64,000 bases of DNA from Mycobacterium szulgai (GTDB taxonomy: Bacteria > Actinomycetota > Actinomycetes > Mycobacteriales > Mycobacteriaceae), in assembly GCF_002116635.1 (NCBI RefSeq), contig NZ_LQPW01000165.1:1-64000 (forward strand). Direction: 5' to 3'. Below are positions 55,388-63,975 of the stretch, in pieces (position 1 is the stretch's first letter; each line of letters begins with the position of its first letter). Made by a program: the position numbers and the translations under genes. The notes under the pieces are model-generated. The model searched no databases. It saw only the letters and a program-made list of their open reading frames with translations, and was not told the DNA's origin.

Positions 55388-56683
55388 TCAGAATTCGGCG
55401 ATCGCGTGCTCTAGGCGTTCGGCTAGCCGCGCCTCGGCATCGGCCCGTCGGGTTGGTATGTGCTGAGACGGGAAAGGCGTAGTCACAGGCTGGTATTCAC
55501 GCAATGTCCGCCGAGCGACCGTCATCTTGTGCAGTTCGGTGGCGCCGTCGGCGATACCCAGTGATTCGGCGGCGACCATCATCTTGACGAACGGCATCTC
55601 GTCGGAGACGCCGAGGGCGCCATGCAGGTGCATCGCCCGCTGCACCACATCGTGAAGCACTTGCGGCATAGCGACTTTCACCGCCGCGATGTCCCGGCGC
55701 ACCTTCTGGTAGTCGTGATGCTTGTCGATCAGCCACGCAGTGCGCAGCACCAGCAGCCGGAACTGCTCGATCTGGATCCAGCTGTCGGCCACCTTTTCCT
55801 GCGTCATCTGGAGGTCCGACAACCGCCCGTGCCTGGTTTGCCGCGAGACCGCGCGCTCACACATCATGTCGAATGCCCTGCGCGCCAAGGCGATCGTGCG
55901 CATCGCATGGTGTATCCGCCCACCGCCGAGCCGCGTTTGCGCGATCATGAAGGCCTGGCCCTCACCGCCGAGCACATGATCGGCCGGCACCCGGACGTCG
56001 TTGTAGCGCACATAGCCGTGGCTGGCGTGCTTCGACGACTCGGCGCCCACACCGACATTGCGCACGATCTCGATGCCCGGTGTCTCGGCCGGGACGATGA
56101 ACAGTGACATTTTCTCGTAGGTGTGCACGTCAGGGTTGGTGACCGCCATGACGATGAAGAACGACGCGTTTTTAGCGTTGGTGGAAAACCACTTCTCCCC
56201 GTTGATGATCCAGTCATCCCCGTCGCGGCTCGCGGCCGTCACGAACAAACCAGGGTCCGAACCGCCCTGCGGCTCGGTCATCGAGTAGCACGAGGTAATT
56301 TCGCCGTCCAGTAGCGGCTGCAGATAGCGGGTCTTCTGCTCGTCGGTGCCGAACAGCGCCAAGATCTCGGCGTTGCCAGAGTCGGGCGCCTGACAGCCGA
56401 AAACCGACGGCGCCCACCGCGAGCGTCCCAGGATCTCGTTGAGCAGGGCCAGCTTGACCTGCCCGAAGCCCTGTCCGCCGAGTTCGGGGCGCAGATGCGC
56501 GGCCCACAGCCCCTGGTCCTTCACCTGCTGCTGCAACGGCCGCAGGATCGCCATCATCTCGGCGTTCTTCTTGTCATAAGGATCAAGGGCGACCAGATCG
56601 AGCGGTTCGAGTTCGTCGACCATGAATTTCTCGACCCAGTCCAGCTTCGCCTGATATTCCGGATCAGTTTCGAAGTCCCACAC
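55388..56683 (-). CDS. fadE1: Acyl-CoA dehydrogenase FadE1
   Basis: A 431-aa FAD-dependent acyl-CoA dehydrogenase in the Rv0131c position. Features include YSMTEPQGGSDPGLFVTAASRDGDDWIINGEKWFSTNA in the FAD/substrate-binding beta domain, RIHHAMRTIALARRAFDMM, and a C-terminal LHGALGVSDEMPFVKMM helix. It introduces the alpha-beta double bond into an acyl-CoA and passes electrons to ETF. The GTG 56683 start gives MWDFETDPEYQAKLDWVEKF, typical of this subfamily. Chain-length specificity is unknown. Possibly transcribed with the upstream GAF-ANTAR gene (82-bp gap). Confidence 0.9.
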   Translation of the reverse strand: MWDFETDPEYQAKLDWVEKFMVDELEPLDLVALDPYDKKNAEMMAILRPLQQQVKDQGLWAAHLRPELGGQGFGQVKLALLNEILGRSRWAPSVFGCQAPDSGNAEILALFGTDEQKTRYLQPLLDGEITSCYSMTEPQGGSDPGLFVTAASRDGDDWIINGEKWFSTNAKNASFFIVMAVTNPDVHTYEKMSLFIVPAETPGIEIVRNVGVGAESSKHASHGYVRYNDVRVPADHVLGGEGQAFMIAQTRLGGGRIHHAMRTIALARRAFDMMCERAVSRQTRHGRLSDLQMTQEKVADSWIQIEQFRLLVLRTAWLIDKHHDYQKVRRDIAAVKVAMPQVLHDVVQRAMHLHGALGVSDEMPFVKMMVAAESLGIADGATELHKMTVARRTLREYQPVTTPFPSQHIPTRRADAEARLAERLEHAIAEF

Positions 56684-56765
56684 TTCTCGGCAACCGTTCC
56701 CCGGCGCACCGTTGCACCGGCATCGTGAATCCCTATGGATGGAGTCACACCATCGTAGTTGCGAT

Positions 56766-57467
56766 TCAGTCCTGGTTACCGCGGGTGTCGATCACGCGTT
56801 GCGCGACGTCGACGAGTTTGTTCTGGCTCTCCTGCGACAGCGCCCGCATCATGTCGAAGGCGCGGACCTCGTCGACGCCGTAGCGCTCCATGATGATGCC
56901 CTTGGCCTGGCCGATGCGGTCCCTACTCGCCAGCGCCGACTCCATTTGTTCGCCGTGGCGTCCGGCCATGATCGCCGCGGCGGCATGCGCTGCCAGCACC
57001 GCGCCAACGGTTTCGGCGTCGGTGTCCCAGACGTTGGGCTGTAAACCGAACAGGTTGAGCGCGCCTGCCGTGCGGTCAGCCGTGTACAGCTTGAACGAGA
57101 GGCTGCTCAGGACGCCGAGTTCGATGGCGGCCGGTGCATATCGCGGCCAACGCCGCTCGCTACGCAGATCGTCGGACCGGACAACCGTTGTCTGTAGAGC
57201 CGCCTCGGCGCAGGGCCCTTCGTCGAATTCGTGCTGCAGGGCATCGAGTTGCTCGGCCAGACTGTCGGTGTCTGCCAGCGATTCGAACTGCCCGCCTTTG
57301 CGTACCAACAGCACTCCCGCGACGTCGGCGCCCGGTATGAGCTCCACCGCCGCGGCTGTCACATCGGAAAGGACCTGCTCGAGTTTTCGGGGTACGGCCA
57401 TTGCGCGGGCTAACTCGGCCATGCGTAACGCCAGCTGATGCCTGCCGTCCGGAGCTGATGGGTCCAT
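56766..57467 (-). CDS. GAF-ANTAR RNA-binding antitermination regulator
   Basis: The 233-aa protein has an N-terminal GAF sensor domain (residues about 20-165, PRKLEQVLSDVTAAAVELIPGADVAGVLLV, GPCAEAALQTTVVRSDDL) and a C-terminal ANTAR domain (SRDRIGQAKGIIMERYGVDEVRAFDMMRALSQESQNKLVDVAQRVI). The ANTAR domain binds paired hexaloop hairpins in nascent RNA and prevents termination. The GAF ligand is unknown. It lies between fadE1 and fgd2, all leftward. It is not part of this neighbourhood in M. tuberculosis as I recall it. It may act on nearby lipid genes or at distant sites. Confidence 0.9.
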   Translation of the reverse strand: MDPSAPDGRHQLALRMAELARAMAVPRKLEQVLSDVTAAAVELIPGADVAGVLLVRKGGQFESLADTDSLAEQLDALQHEFDEGPCAEAALQTTVVRSDDLRSERRWPRYAPAAIELGVLSSLSFKLYTADRTAGALNLFGLQPNVWDTDAETVGAVLAAHAAAAIMAGRHGEQMESALASRDRIGQAKGIIMERYGVDEVRAFDMMRALSQESQNKLVDVAQRVIDTRGNQD

Positions 57468-57574
57468 GGTTTTCCAGTCTTGCCCTGCGCGCCCCGGTCA
57501 AGCAAGTCCGGCCGCTCCGCGATCCAGGACCGTAGCACGCCAAAGGCGTTGTGCTAGAAGCAGATTCGGAAATA

Positions 57575-58645
57575 TCAGGCTAGCTTAGGTAAGACCTTAG
57601 TGCGGTAATATTCGATGGCGGTAAGCGGGTCGTCCTGCGTGAAGTGCATAAAGGGGACCGCACCGGCGTCCAGCACCGCTTGTACCGCACTGATATGGGT
57701 TGCCGGGTCGGTGCCGACGGTCCAATTGGAGAGCACCTTCTCGATGGGATTGGCCTCGGCCGCGCGCTGGATCTCGACCGGATTGGGCTGGTCGATCGCC
57801 CCGGCGGTAAACCGCCACAGGCTCGCGGCGCGGTTTGCTTGAGAGCTGTCGCCGACGACTGCGAAGAGCTCGGCGCGCTTGCCCAGGTGCGCGGGATCAC
57901 GCCCGGCGGCGTGCGCGCCTGCGCCGAATGCGGCGAGCAGTTTAGCGTCCTTGATGTCCCGCGCCTGTGCGATCCAGCCGTCGCCGTACTGGCCGGCCAG
58001 GGTGGCGCTCTTGGGTCCGCTGGCGGCCACGAAGATCGGCGGCGGGGTGGGCGCAACATCGTAGAGTCGCAGCGCCTCGGTCTGAAAGTATTTGCCGTGA
58101 AACGAGATTCGTTCACCACTCCACAATTGCCGAATCAGTTGGATGGCCTCGATCAGGCGGTCGTGACGCTCGGGGTACGCGCCGAAAGTGTTCGTGGCAG
58201 CTTGTTCGTTGAGCCGTTCGCCGGTGCCCAGGCCGAGAAATACCCGGCCCGGACTCAAGATGGCCAGCGATGCGAACGCCTGGGCGACGGTGGCCGGGTG
58301 GTAGCGGTAGCTGGGGCAGGTCACTCCGGTGCCGAACAAGAGGCGGCTGGTGCTGTTACCCACCAAAGCCAGGGTCAGCCAGGGAAACATCGAATGGCCT
58401 TGGTTGTCCTGCCAGGGTTGGAGGTGGTCGCTGGCCCACACGTATTGGAAACCGGCCCGTTCGGCCGCCTGGGCCTGGGCCACGAGCTGATCGGTGCGAA
58501 ACTGCTCGTGGGCCAATACCAGCCCGACGGGTTTGACCGGTGGCATTCCCGGCTCGTTCGTGCAGGCGCTGGATGGCCCGGCAGCGGTGACCACGCCGAT
58601 TCCTGCCGCCATACGGCCGAGTGCTCGCCGCGAGATACCGGTCAC
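57575..58645 (-). CDS. fgd2: F420-dependent hydroxymycolic acid dehydrogenase / Fgd2
   Basis: A 356-aa luciferase-like F420 enzyme matching Rv0132c. The N-terminus has a twin-arginine motif (ISRRALGRMAAGIGVV, R6-R7) and a Cys after the hydrophobic stretch, fitting Tat export and possibly lipidation. The barrel shows PVGLVLAHEQFRTDQLVAQAQAAERAGFQYVWASDHLQPW, FGTGVTCPSYRYHPATVAQAFA and GRVFLGLGTGERLNEQ. In M. tuberculosis this protein converts hydroxymycolates to ketomycolates in the cell envelope with F420, not glucose-6-phosphate. The start is GTG 58645. The 107-bp gap to the ANTAR gene shows no clear hairpin. Confidence 0.92.
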   Translation of the reverse strand: MTGISRRALGRMAAGIGVVTAAGPSSACTNEPGMPPVKPVGLVLAHEQFRTDQLVAQAQAAERAGFQYVWASDHLQPWQDNQGHSMFPWLTLALVGNSTSRLLFGTGVTCPSYRYHPATVAQAFASLAILSPGRVFLGLGTGERLNEQAATNTFGAYPERHDRLIEAIQLIRQLWSGERISFHGKYFQTEALRLYDVAPTPPPIFVAASGPKSATLAGQYGDGWIAQARDIKDAKLLAAFGAGAHAAGRDPAHLGKRAELFAVVGDSSQANRAASLWRFTAGAIDQPNPVEIQRAAEANPIEKVLSNWTVGTDPATHISAVQAVLDAGAVPFMHFTQDDPLTAIEYYRTKVLPKLA

Positions 58646-58680
58646 CAGTTATTAGTACCCTGCGCGAACTATCCGACCCG

Positions 58681-58888
58681 CTTCGCCCGGCTGCGCCGCG
58701 CTTGCGATCGCCACTAGTGCTAGATGGTGGCGATCCGCTTCGCCCGGCTGCGCCGCACTTACGATCGTCACTAGTGCTAGATGGTGGCGATCCGCTTCGC
58801 CCGGCTGCGCCGCACTTACGATCGCCACTAGTGCTAGATGGTGGCGATCCGCTTCGCCCGGCTGCGCCGCGCTTGCGATCGCCACTAG
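58681..58888. repeat. 57-bp VNTR-like tandem repeat, 3.6 copies, with internal hairpin
   Basis: Units start at 58681, 58738, 58795 and 58852. They are almost identical, with variants GCTTGCG/ACTTACG and GATCGCC/GATCGTC. Each full unit has a hairpin, GATCGCCAC (for example 58706-58714) pairing with GTGGCGATC (58727-58735) around a 12-base loop containing ACTAGTGCTAG. The unit length is a multiple of three, so frames stay open through it, but no gene is implied. It lies between divergent fgd2 and the GNAT gene and ends 10 bp before the GNAT start. Confidence 0.88.
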
Positions 58889-58898
58889 CCTCTCCTGT

Positions 58899-59504
58899 GT
58901 GAGACCGCAGGCGCGACCCGCACACAAAGCAGATATCCGCGAACTGTCACGAACCATGGGCCGCGCGTTCTACGACGACCCCGTCATGATGTGGATACTT
59001 CCCGACGACAACACCCGGCTAGCGCATCTGCGCCGTTTGTTTGCGACCATCACTCGCCACCACCATCTGGGCGGCGGGGGAGTAGAGGTGGCGTGCGATG
59101 GGCCTGCTATCGGGGCGGCGGCACTGTGGGATCCGCCCGGGAAATGGCAGGAATCACGCTGGTCGCAACTGGCGCAGACGCCGGCGTTTCTGCGGGTGTT
59201 CGGCCTGCACACGGCGGCGGCGCGCAGCGTGCAGGAGCTGATGAAGCGGGCGCATCCCGAAGAACCGCACTGGTATCTCGCGGCCATCGGCAGCGACCCG
59301 AACGTGCGGGGCAAAGGCTTCGGTCAGGCTTTGCTTCGCTCGCGCCTGGACCGCGTGGACGCCGAACATGCCCCTGCCTACCTGGAGTCGACAAAACCTG
59401 AAAATGTTCCGTACTACCAGCGATTCGGCTTCGATGTGACGGGCGAGATCGTACTGCCCGATGGGGGACCGTCAATGTGGCCGATGTGGCGCCCACCGCG
59501 GTAA
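58899..59504 (+). CDS. GNAT-family N-acetyltransferase, Rv0133-like (201 aa)
   Basis: At 201 aa it equals Rv0133. The GNAT fold is shown by ARPAHKADIRELSRTMGRAFYDDPVMMWILPD, WYLAAIGSDPNVRGKGFGQALLRSRLDRVDA (acetyl-CoA pyrophosphate loop VRGKGFG) and YYQRFGFDVTGEIVLPDGGPSMWPMWR. It transfers an acetyl group to an amine of an unidentified substrate. The GTG 58899 start is only 10 bp after the last 57-bp repeat, so the repeats form its promoter or leader. Confidence 0.88.
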   Translation: MRPQARPAHKADIRELSRTMGRAFYDDPVMMWILPDDNTRLAHLRRLFATITRHHHLGGGGVEVACDGPAIGAAALWDPPGKWQESRWSQLAQTPAFLRVFGLHTAAARSVQELMKRAHPEEPHWYLAAIGSDPNVRGKGFGQALLRSRLDRVDAEHAPAYLESTKPENVPYYQRFGFDVTGEIVLPDGGPSMWPMWRPPR

Positions 59505-59553
59505 CCGACGCGGCCAGGGTTTAGGCGCCCAGTCCCGCGGGCAACCGTGGCGG

Positions 59554-59919
59554 ATGGCTACTGGCGATCTGGCCGATCCCGCCGACTTGCCCGAAGAAGG
59601 CGGCCCAGGCGACACGTTGAACCCCAGCGAGTCCAGCGACTCCGACGAGGTGCGCAACGACGACGGTGACATCGTCGTCGACCCCCCAGAGGGCTGGAGC
59701 GAAGCCGACAAGTTTGGCATCACCGGGCGGGAAGCGCGCGAAGGAGAACCCCTCGATCGCCGGCTCGCTGCCGAGGAACCCGAGGTAACCGAACGCTCGG
59801 TCCCAGCCGACGACGCCGCCGGCGACTCGGCAGATTCGATACCGGGCCGCGCGCATCACGGCCAGATCGACGACTCCCCCGAGGACGGGGAATCGCTCTT
59901 CGACGTCGTCGATGAGTGA
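59554..59919 (+). CDS. Acidic DUF5709-like protein upstream of catalase (121 aa)
   Basis: A strongly acidic protein, about a quarter Asp/Glu, without hydrophobic segments. PPEGWSEADKFGITGREAREGEPLDRRLAAEEPE is the recognisable core of a small actinobacterial family (DUF5709-type). The tail ends DDSPEDGESLFDVVDE. It is probably disordered. Its stop lies 31 bp before the katE start on the same strand, so they are co-transcribed; this family often sits beside stress genes. ATG 59554 is chosen; the longer frame overlaps the GNAT gene. Confidence 0.65.
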   Translation: MATGDLADPADLPEEGGPGDTLNPSESSDSDEVRNDDGDIVVDPPEGWSEADKFGITGREAREGEPLDRRLAAEEPEVTERSVPADDAAGDSADSIPGRAHHGQIDDSPEDGESLFDVVDE

Positions 59920-59950
59920 GGGCCGAATCGGGACCAAAGGAGGAGGACAA

Positions 59951-62059
59951 ATGGCATCCGAAGATCGAAATCGCAAGCAGCAACAACTCGACGACTACCG
60001 GGTACACCGAGAAACCGGCTACCTGACCACTCAACAGGGTGTCCGCGTCGACCACACCGACGATGCCCTGTCGGCCGGCCAGCGCGGCCCCACATTGCTC
60101 GAAGACTTCCACGCCCGCGAGAAGATCACCCACTTCGACCACGAACGCATTCCCGAACGAGTTGTACATGCCCGCGGCGCGGGCGCCTACGGATACTTCG
60201 AGCCCTATGACGATTCCCTTGCCGAGTACACCGCCGCGAAGTTCCTCACCACACCGGGTCAACAGACCCCGGTCTTCGTCCGGTTCTCAACCGTCGCCGG
60301 TTCGCGGGGCTCGGCCGATACCGTGCGTGACGTACGCGGTTTTGCCACCAAGTTCTATACCGAGCAAGGCAACTACGATTTGGTCGGCAACAACTTCCCC
60401 GTCTTCTTCATCCAGGACGGCATCAAGTTCCCCGACTTCGTCCACGCGGTTAAACCCGAGCCGCACAACGAAATTCCGCAGGCGCAGTCGGCGCACGACA
60501 CGCTTTGGGATTTCGTTTCGTTGCAGCCGGAAACGCTGCACACGATCATGTGGTTGATGTCAGATCGCGCTTTGCCGCGCAGCTACCGGATGATGCAGGG
60601 CTTCGGCGTGCACACATTCCGCCTCGTCAATGCCGAGGGCACCGGCACATTCGTGAAGTTTCACTGGAAGCCCCGCCTCGGTGTGCACTCACTGGTCTGG
60701 GACGAATGTCAGAAGGTCGCCGGCAAAGACCCCGACTTCAACCGGCGCGACCTGTGGGAAGCCATTGAAGCCGGCCAGTACCCGGAATGGGAGCTCGGGG
60801 TGCAACTGGTTCCGGAAAGCGATGAGTTCAACTTCGAGTTCGATCTGCTCGACGCCACGAAAATCATTCCCGAGGAACAGGTTCCAGTGCGCCCAGTCGG
60901 CAAGATGGTGCTCAACCGCAACCCGGACAACTTCTTCGCCGAGACCGAGCAAGTCGCCTTTCATACCGCCAACGTGGTGCCGGGCATCGACTTCACCAAC
61001 GACCCGCTACTGCAGTTCCGCAATTTCTCCTACCTCGACACTCAGCTGATCCGGTTGGGCGGCCCGAACTTTGCCCAACTTCCAGTCAATCGGCCGGTGG
61101 CCGACGTGCACACCAACCAGCACGACGGTTATGGCCAATTCGCCATTCCAAAAGGCAGATCCAGCTATTTCAAGAATACGATCGGCGGCGGTTGCCCCGC
61201 CTTGGCCGACGAGGACGTCTTCCGGCATTACACCGAGAAAATCGACGGTCACAAGATCCGCCAGCGCGCCGAAAGCTTCAAGGATCACTACAGCCAGGCC
61301 CGGATGTTCTGGAAGAGCATGTCGCCGGTGGAGGCCAAACACATTGTCGCCGCATACGCTTTCGAGCTGGGCAAGGTGGAGGTATCCGAAATCCGTTCCC
61401 GCGTAGTCGATCAGCTGAACTTCGTCGACCACGATCTAGCGGTTCAGGTTGCCGCCGAACTGGGCCTCCCCGCACCCGACGAGCAGCCCGTCGACGACAA
61501 ATTGCCCGAATCTCCGGCACTTTCACAACTGAACACCGCGACCGACAGCATCGAATCGCGCAAGATCGCCGTGCTGGCCGCCGACGGTGTCGACGTCGTC
61601 GGCACCGAGCGGTTCATTGAAGCGATGCGCCAACGCGGCGCCATAGCCGAAGTGCTGGCTCCGAAGGCGGGTGGCACCCTGGCCGGAGGATCCGGCGGCG
61701 AACTTGCCGTCGACCGCGCGATCACCACGATGTCGTCGGTGCTTTACGACGCGGTCGTGGTGCCGTGCGGACCGGATTCGGTAGCAACACTCGGTGCGGA
61801 CGGCTATGCCATGCACTTCATCACCGAGGCATACAAGCACCTCAAGGCAGTCGCGGCGTTCGGCGCGGGTGTCGACCTGCTGCGCAAGGCGGGCGTGGAT
61901 GAGCGCCTTGCCGAAGACACGAATGTCGTTGTGGCCAAAGGCGTTGTCTCGACAGCCGCGGCGGTCGATGATCTTTCCGAGGAGTTCATGGAAAGCTTCG
62001 CCGCCGCCTTGGCCAAGCACCGCGCCTGGGAACGGGAGACCGACGCCGTACCGGCGTAA
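59951..62059 (+). CDS. katE: Large-subunit monofunctional catalase KatE (HPII type)
   Basis: A 702-aa clade-2 catalase decomposing hydrogen peroxide. The catalytic His is H73 in ERVVHARGAGAYGYFE, the distal Asn is in GNNFPVFFIQDGIKFPDFVHA, and the proximal heme Tyr is in NFSYLDTQLIRLGGPNF. Residues about 545-690 form the flavodoxin/DJ-1-like C-terminal domain unique to large catalases (IAVLAADGVDVVGTERFIEAM, YDAVVVPCGPDSV). ATG 59951 follows AAAGGAGGAGGACAA, a near-ideal ribosome-binding site; ATG 59912 in frame is less likely. M. tuberculosis lacks this enzyme as I recall and relies on KatG. Confidence 0.94.
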   Translation: MASEDRNRKQQQLDDYRVHRETGYLTTQQGVRVDHTDDALSAGQRGPTLLEDFHAREKITHFDHERIPERVVHARGAGAYGYFEPYDDSLAEYTAAKFLTTPGQQTPVFVRFSTVAGSRGSADTVRDVRGFATKFYTEQGNYDLVGNNFPVFFIQDGIKFPDFVHAVKPEPHNEIPQAQSAHDTLWDFVSLQPETLHTIMWLMSDRALPRSYRMMQGFGVHTFRLVNAEGTGTFVKFHWKPRLGVHSLVWDECQKVAGKDPDFNRRDLWEAIEAGQYPEWELGVQLVPESDEFNFEFDLLDATKIIPEEQVPVRPVGKMVLNRNPDNFFAETEQVAFHTANVVPGIDFTNDPLLQFRNFSYLDTQLIRLGGPNFAQLPVNRPVADVHTNQHDGYGQFAIPKGRSSYFKNTIGGGCPALADEDVFRHYTEKIDGHKIRQRAESFKDHYSQARMFWKSMSPVEAKHIVAAYAFELGKVEVSEIRSRVVDQLNFVDHDLAVQVAAELGLPAPDEQPVDDKLPESPALSQLNTATDSIESRKIAVLAADGVDVVGTERFIEAMRQRGAIAEVLAPKAGGTLAGGSGGELAVDRAITTMSSVLYDAVVVPCGPDSVATLGADGYAMHFITEAYKHLKAVAAFGAGVDLLRKAGVDERLAEDTNVVVAKGVVSTAAAVDDLSEEFMESFAAALAKHRAWERETDAVPA

Positions 62060-62066
62060 CCAGCGA

Positions 62067-62741
62067 TCAGGGTTTGCTTTTCCAGCCGGCGACGCCGATT
62101 GCGATCATCCGCAACTGCTTTACCGCGATCCGCCTGATCTCTTCCAGCGCATCGGCGCTCTGGGCGTCTTCGATGGCCTCGGCGATGACGATCATCGCGT
62201 TGACGAAAAGCGTTGCCAGGACGTTGAGATCCTCGGTACTCCAGGCGTTCAGCCCGGGGAAGCGGGCCAGGTCGGTGGCCAACTCCGAAGTGATCAACCG
62301 GATTTCGGTGCGGATGGCATAGCGCAGCACCGTCACGCCGCTGGACCGTTCCCGGCCGATCAGCCGCCAGTGCTCGCGTCGTTCGGCGACGCTGGCGACC
62401 AGGATCTCCACGGAGGACTCGATCACCCGGTTTGGGTCCAATTTGCCGGCCCGCGCACCGCGCAACGTGTCGCGCAATGTACGAAATGACTCGTCGATCA
62501 AGACCAGCCCCAGAGCCTCCATCGACTCGAAGTGCCGGTAGAACGCCGCCGGCACGATCCCGGCCTCTCGGGTCACCTCACGCAGGCTCAAGCCGCTGAA
62601 GCTGCGGTCGTTGAGCAATTTGAGCGCGGCCGCGATGATCGCGCGCCGGGTTGCTTCCTTGCGCTCCTCGCGCGATGGCGTGTCGCGGGAACGGTCCCGC
62701 CCGGAGCGGTGCGAACGTGAGCTAGGAGTACGGTCGTTCAC
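62067..62741 (-). CDS. TetR-family regulator, DesT-like by context
   Basis: About 224 aa with an N-terminal basic tail and the TetR helix-turn-helix ATRRAIIAAALKLLNDRSFSGLSLREVTREAGIVPAAFYRHFESMEALGLVLIDE. The C-terminal helices form the ligand/dimer domain. The GTG 62741 start lies inside the GTTCAC-GTGAAC palindrome, so the upstream in-frame start at 62819 is rejected as it would place coding sequence across the operator and divergent promoter. A TetR gene divergent from a ferredoxin reductase and desaturase is the arrangement of Pseudomonas desT-desCB, where DesT senses acyl-CoA saturation. Autoregulation is likely. Confidence 0.85.
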   Translation of the reverse strand: MNDRTPSSRSHRSGRDRSRDTPSREERKEATRRAIIAAALKLLNDRSFSGLSLREVTREAGIVPAAFYRHFESMEALGLVLIDESFRTLRDTLRGARAGKLDPNRVIESSVEILVASVAERREHWRLIGRERSSGVTVLRYAIRTEIRLITSELATDLARFPGLNAWSTEDLNVLATLFVNAMIVIAEAIEDAQSADALEEIRRIAVKQLRMIAIGVAGWKSKP

Positions 62742-62750
62742 TGTGTGAAC
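62736..62750. promoter_or_regulatory. TetR operator-like palindrome
   Basis: GTTCAC-TGT-GTGAAC is a perfect 6-bp inverted repeat with a 3-bp spacer, overlapping the TetR GTG start and about 60 bp from the divergent reductase ATG. The GTGAAC/GTTCAC arms resemble the DesT site as I recall it. It could repress both directions. Confidence 0.6.
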
Positions 62751-62811
62751 CCTACCACAGAGCTGCAAAAAAACCTTGACGACCTGCAGCACCGCGTCGC
62801 AGGGTGTACAT

Positions 62812-63888
62812 ATGTTCACTCAAACTTTGAAGAAGCGGGTCCTGGGTTCCAACCTGGTCGACCTACTCACTGGCCCACATGGCGTCGACCGCTACACAGA
62901 ACTCGTCGCGCCCACCTGGACGCTGGGCGAAGCCCGCGCCAAGATCGTCGACGTGCGGCGGACCACGCCGCGCAGCGTCACCCTGACACTTGCACCCAAC
63001 GCCGCCTTCACCGATCGCTACACGGTCAGGGCTGGGCAGTTCGTCAATGTGACGCTCGAAATCGACGGTCGCATGCACTCGCGCTGCTACTCGCCGGCCA
63101 ATGTCGAAGGCGGCGCCGAGCTCGAGTTGACCATTGGGGTGCACGACGGCGGCTTGGTCTCGACCTACCTGTACGAGCGGGCCCGTCGCGGCATGGTCGT
63201 CGGGCTGGACGGCGTCGGCGGAGACTTCGTGCTGCCGGTGCAGCGGCCGCGACGGATTCTGTTCGTTTCCGGCGGCAGCGGCATCACTCCGGTGATGGCG
63301 ATGCTGCGCACACTGGTGGCCGAGCGTCATGTCCGATACCGGGGCGGTGAGATCGCGTTCGTGCACTACGCGCGAAGCGCCGCGGAAGCCTGCTATCGGG
63401 ACGAGCTGGCGGCCATGCGCGGCGTGCGGGTGCTGTACGGCTTCACCCGGTCGGGCTCGGGTGATCTCGTCGGCCGCTTCGGTGCCGACCACCTTGCCGC
63501 GGCCATGCCGTCCGGGGCCGATGCCGTGTTCGTGTGCGGCCCAGCATCTTTGGTCGAGGCGGTACGTGAGCATTGCACAAATGTCTACCACGAGAGCTTT
63601 ATACCGCCGGTGCTTGACATGCCGGAAAATCCGTCGGGCGGCCGAATCACATTCGCCGACAGCGCCGTTGACGTGGTCGACGACGGGCGCTCGCTGCTCG
63701 AACAAGCCGAATCGGCCGGTCTCGCACCGGAGAGCGGCTGCCGGATGGGTATCTGCCACACCTGCACCCGGCGCAAGACCTCCGGCACGGTGCGCAATCT
63801 GATCACCGGTGCCGTATCGACCGCACCCGACGACGACGTGCAGATCTGTGTGTCCGTTCCCGTCGGCGACGTCGACTTAGCCCTTTAA
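62812..63888 (+). CDS. Ferredoxin-NADP reductase / 2Fe-2S oxidoreductase (Rv3230c-like), desaturase partner
   Basis: A 358-aa electron-transfer protein. The FAD domain has RMHSRCYSPANV (RxYS-type), the NAD(P)H domain has ILFVSGGSGITPVMAMLRTL and VFVCGPASLVEAV, and the C-terminal plant-type ferredoxin domain has ESGCRMGICHTCTRRK with the Cys cluster and a fourth Cys in VQICVSVP. This fused layout equals Rv3230c, which delivers electrons to the stearoyl-CoA desaturase DesA3. The desaturase start follows 87 bp downstream. ATG 62812 starts MFTQTLKKRVLGSNLVD, a typical N-terminus for the family. A TTGAC element at 62776-62780 may be its -35 box. Confidence 0.92.
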   Translation: MFTQTLKKRVLGSNLVDLLTGPHGVDRYTELVAPTWTLGEARAKIVDVRRTTPRSVTLTLAPNAAFTDRYTVRAGQFVNVTLEIDGRMHSRCYSPANVEGGAELELTIGVHDGGLVSTYLYERARRGMVVGLDGVGGDFVLPVQRPRRILFVSGGSGITPVMAMLRTLVAERHVRYRGGEIAFVHYARSAAEACYRDELAAMRGVRVLYGFTRSGSGDLVGRFGADHLAAAMPSGADAVFVCGPASLVEAVREHCTNVYHESFIPPVLDMPENPSGGRITFADSAVDVVDDGRSLLEQAESAGLAPESGCRMGICHTCTRRKTSGTVRNLITGAVSTAPDDDVQICVSVPVGDVDLAL

Positions 63889-63896
63889 CAAAAGCG

Positions 63897-63952
63897 CGAG
63901 TGTGAATTTGGCGACGGCCGGACGGCGTGTCGCGGCATGAGATTCACACTCG
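63897..63952. repeat. Inverted repeat between reductase and desaturase genes
   Basis: CGAGTGTGAAT (63897-63907) and ATTCACACTCG (63942-63952) form a perfect 11-bp stem around 34 G+C-rich bases. It lies in the intergenic leader of the last gene. It may be an mRNA-stabilising or processing hairpin, or a copy of a dispersed mycobacterial palindrome. Confidence 0.55.
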
Positions 63953-63975
63953 AGATAGAACCGGGAGGAAAAGCC

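Noticed and set aside
57575..58645. F420-dependent glucose-6-phosphate dehydrogenase activity implied by the name fgd2
   Set aside because: The protein has a twin-arginine export signal and matches the hydroxymycolic acid dehydrogenase type, so the literal name would mislead.
58681..58888. Possible CRISPR array
   Set aside because: The units are directly abutting 57-bp near-identical copies with no unique spacers and no cas genes.
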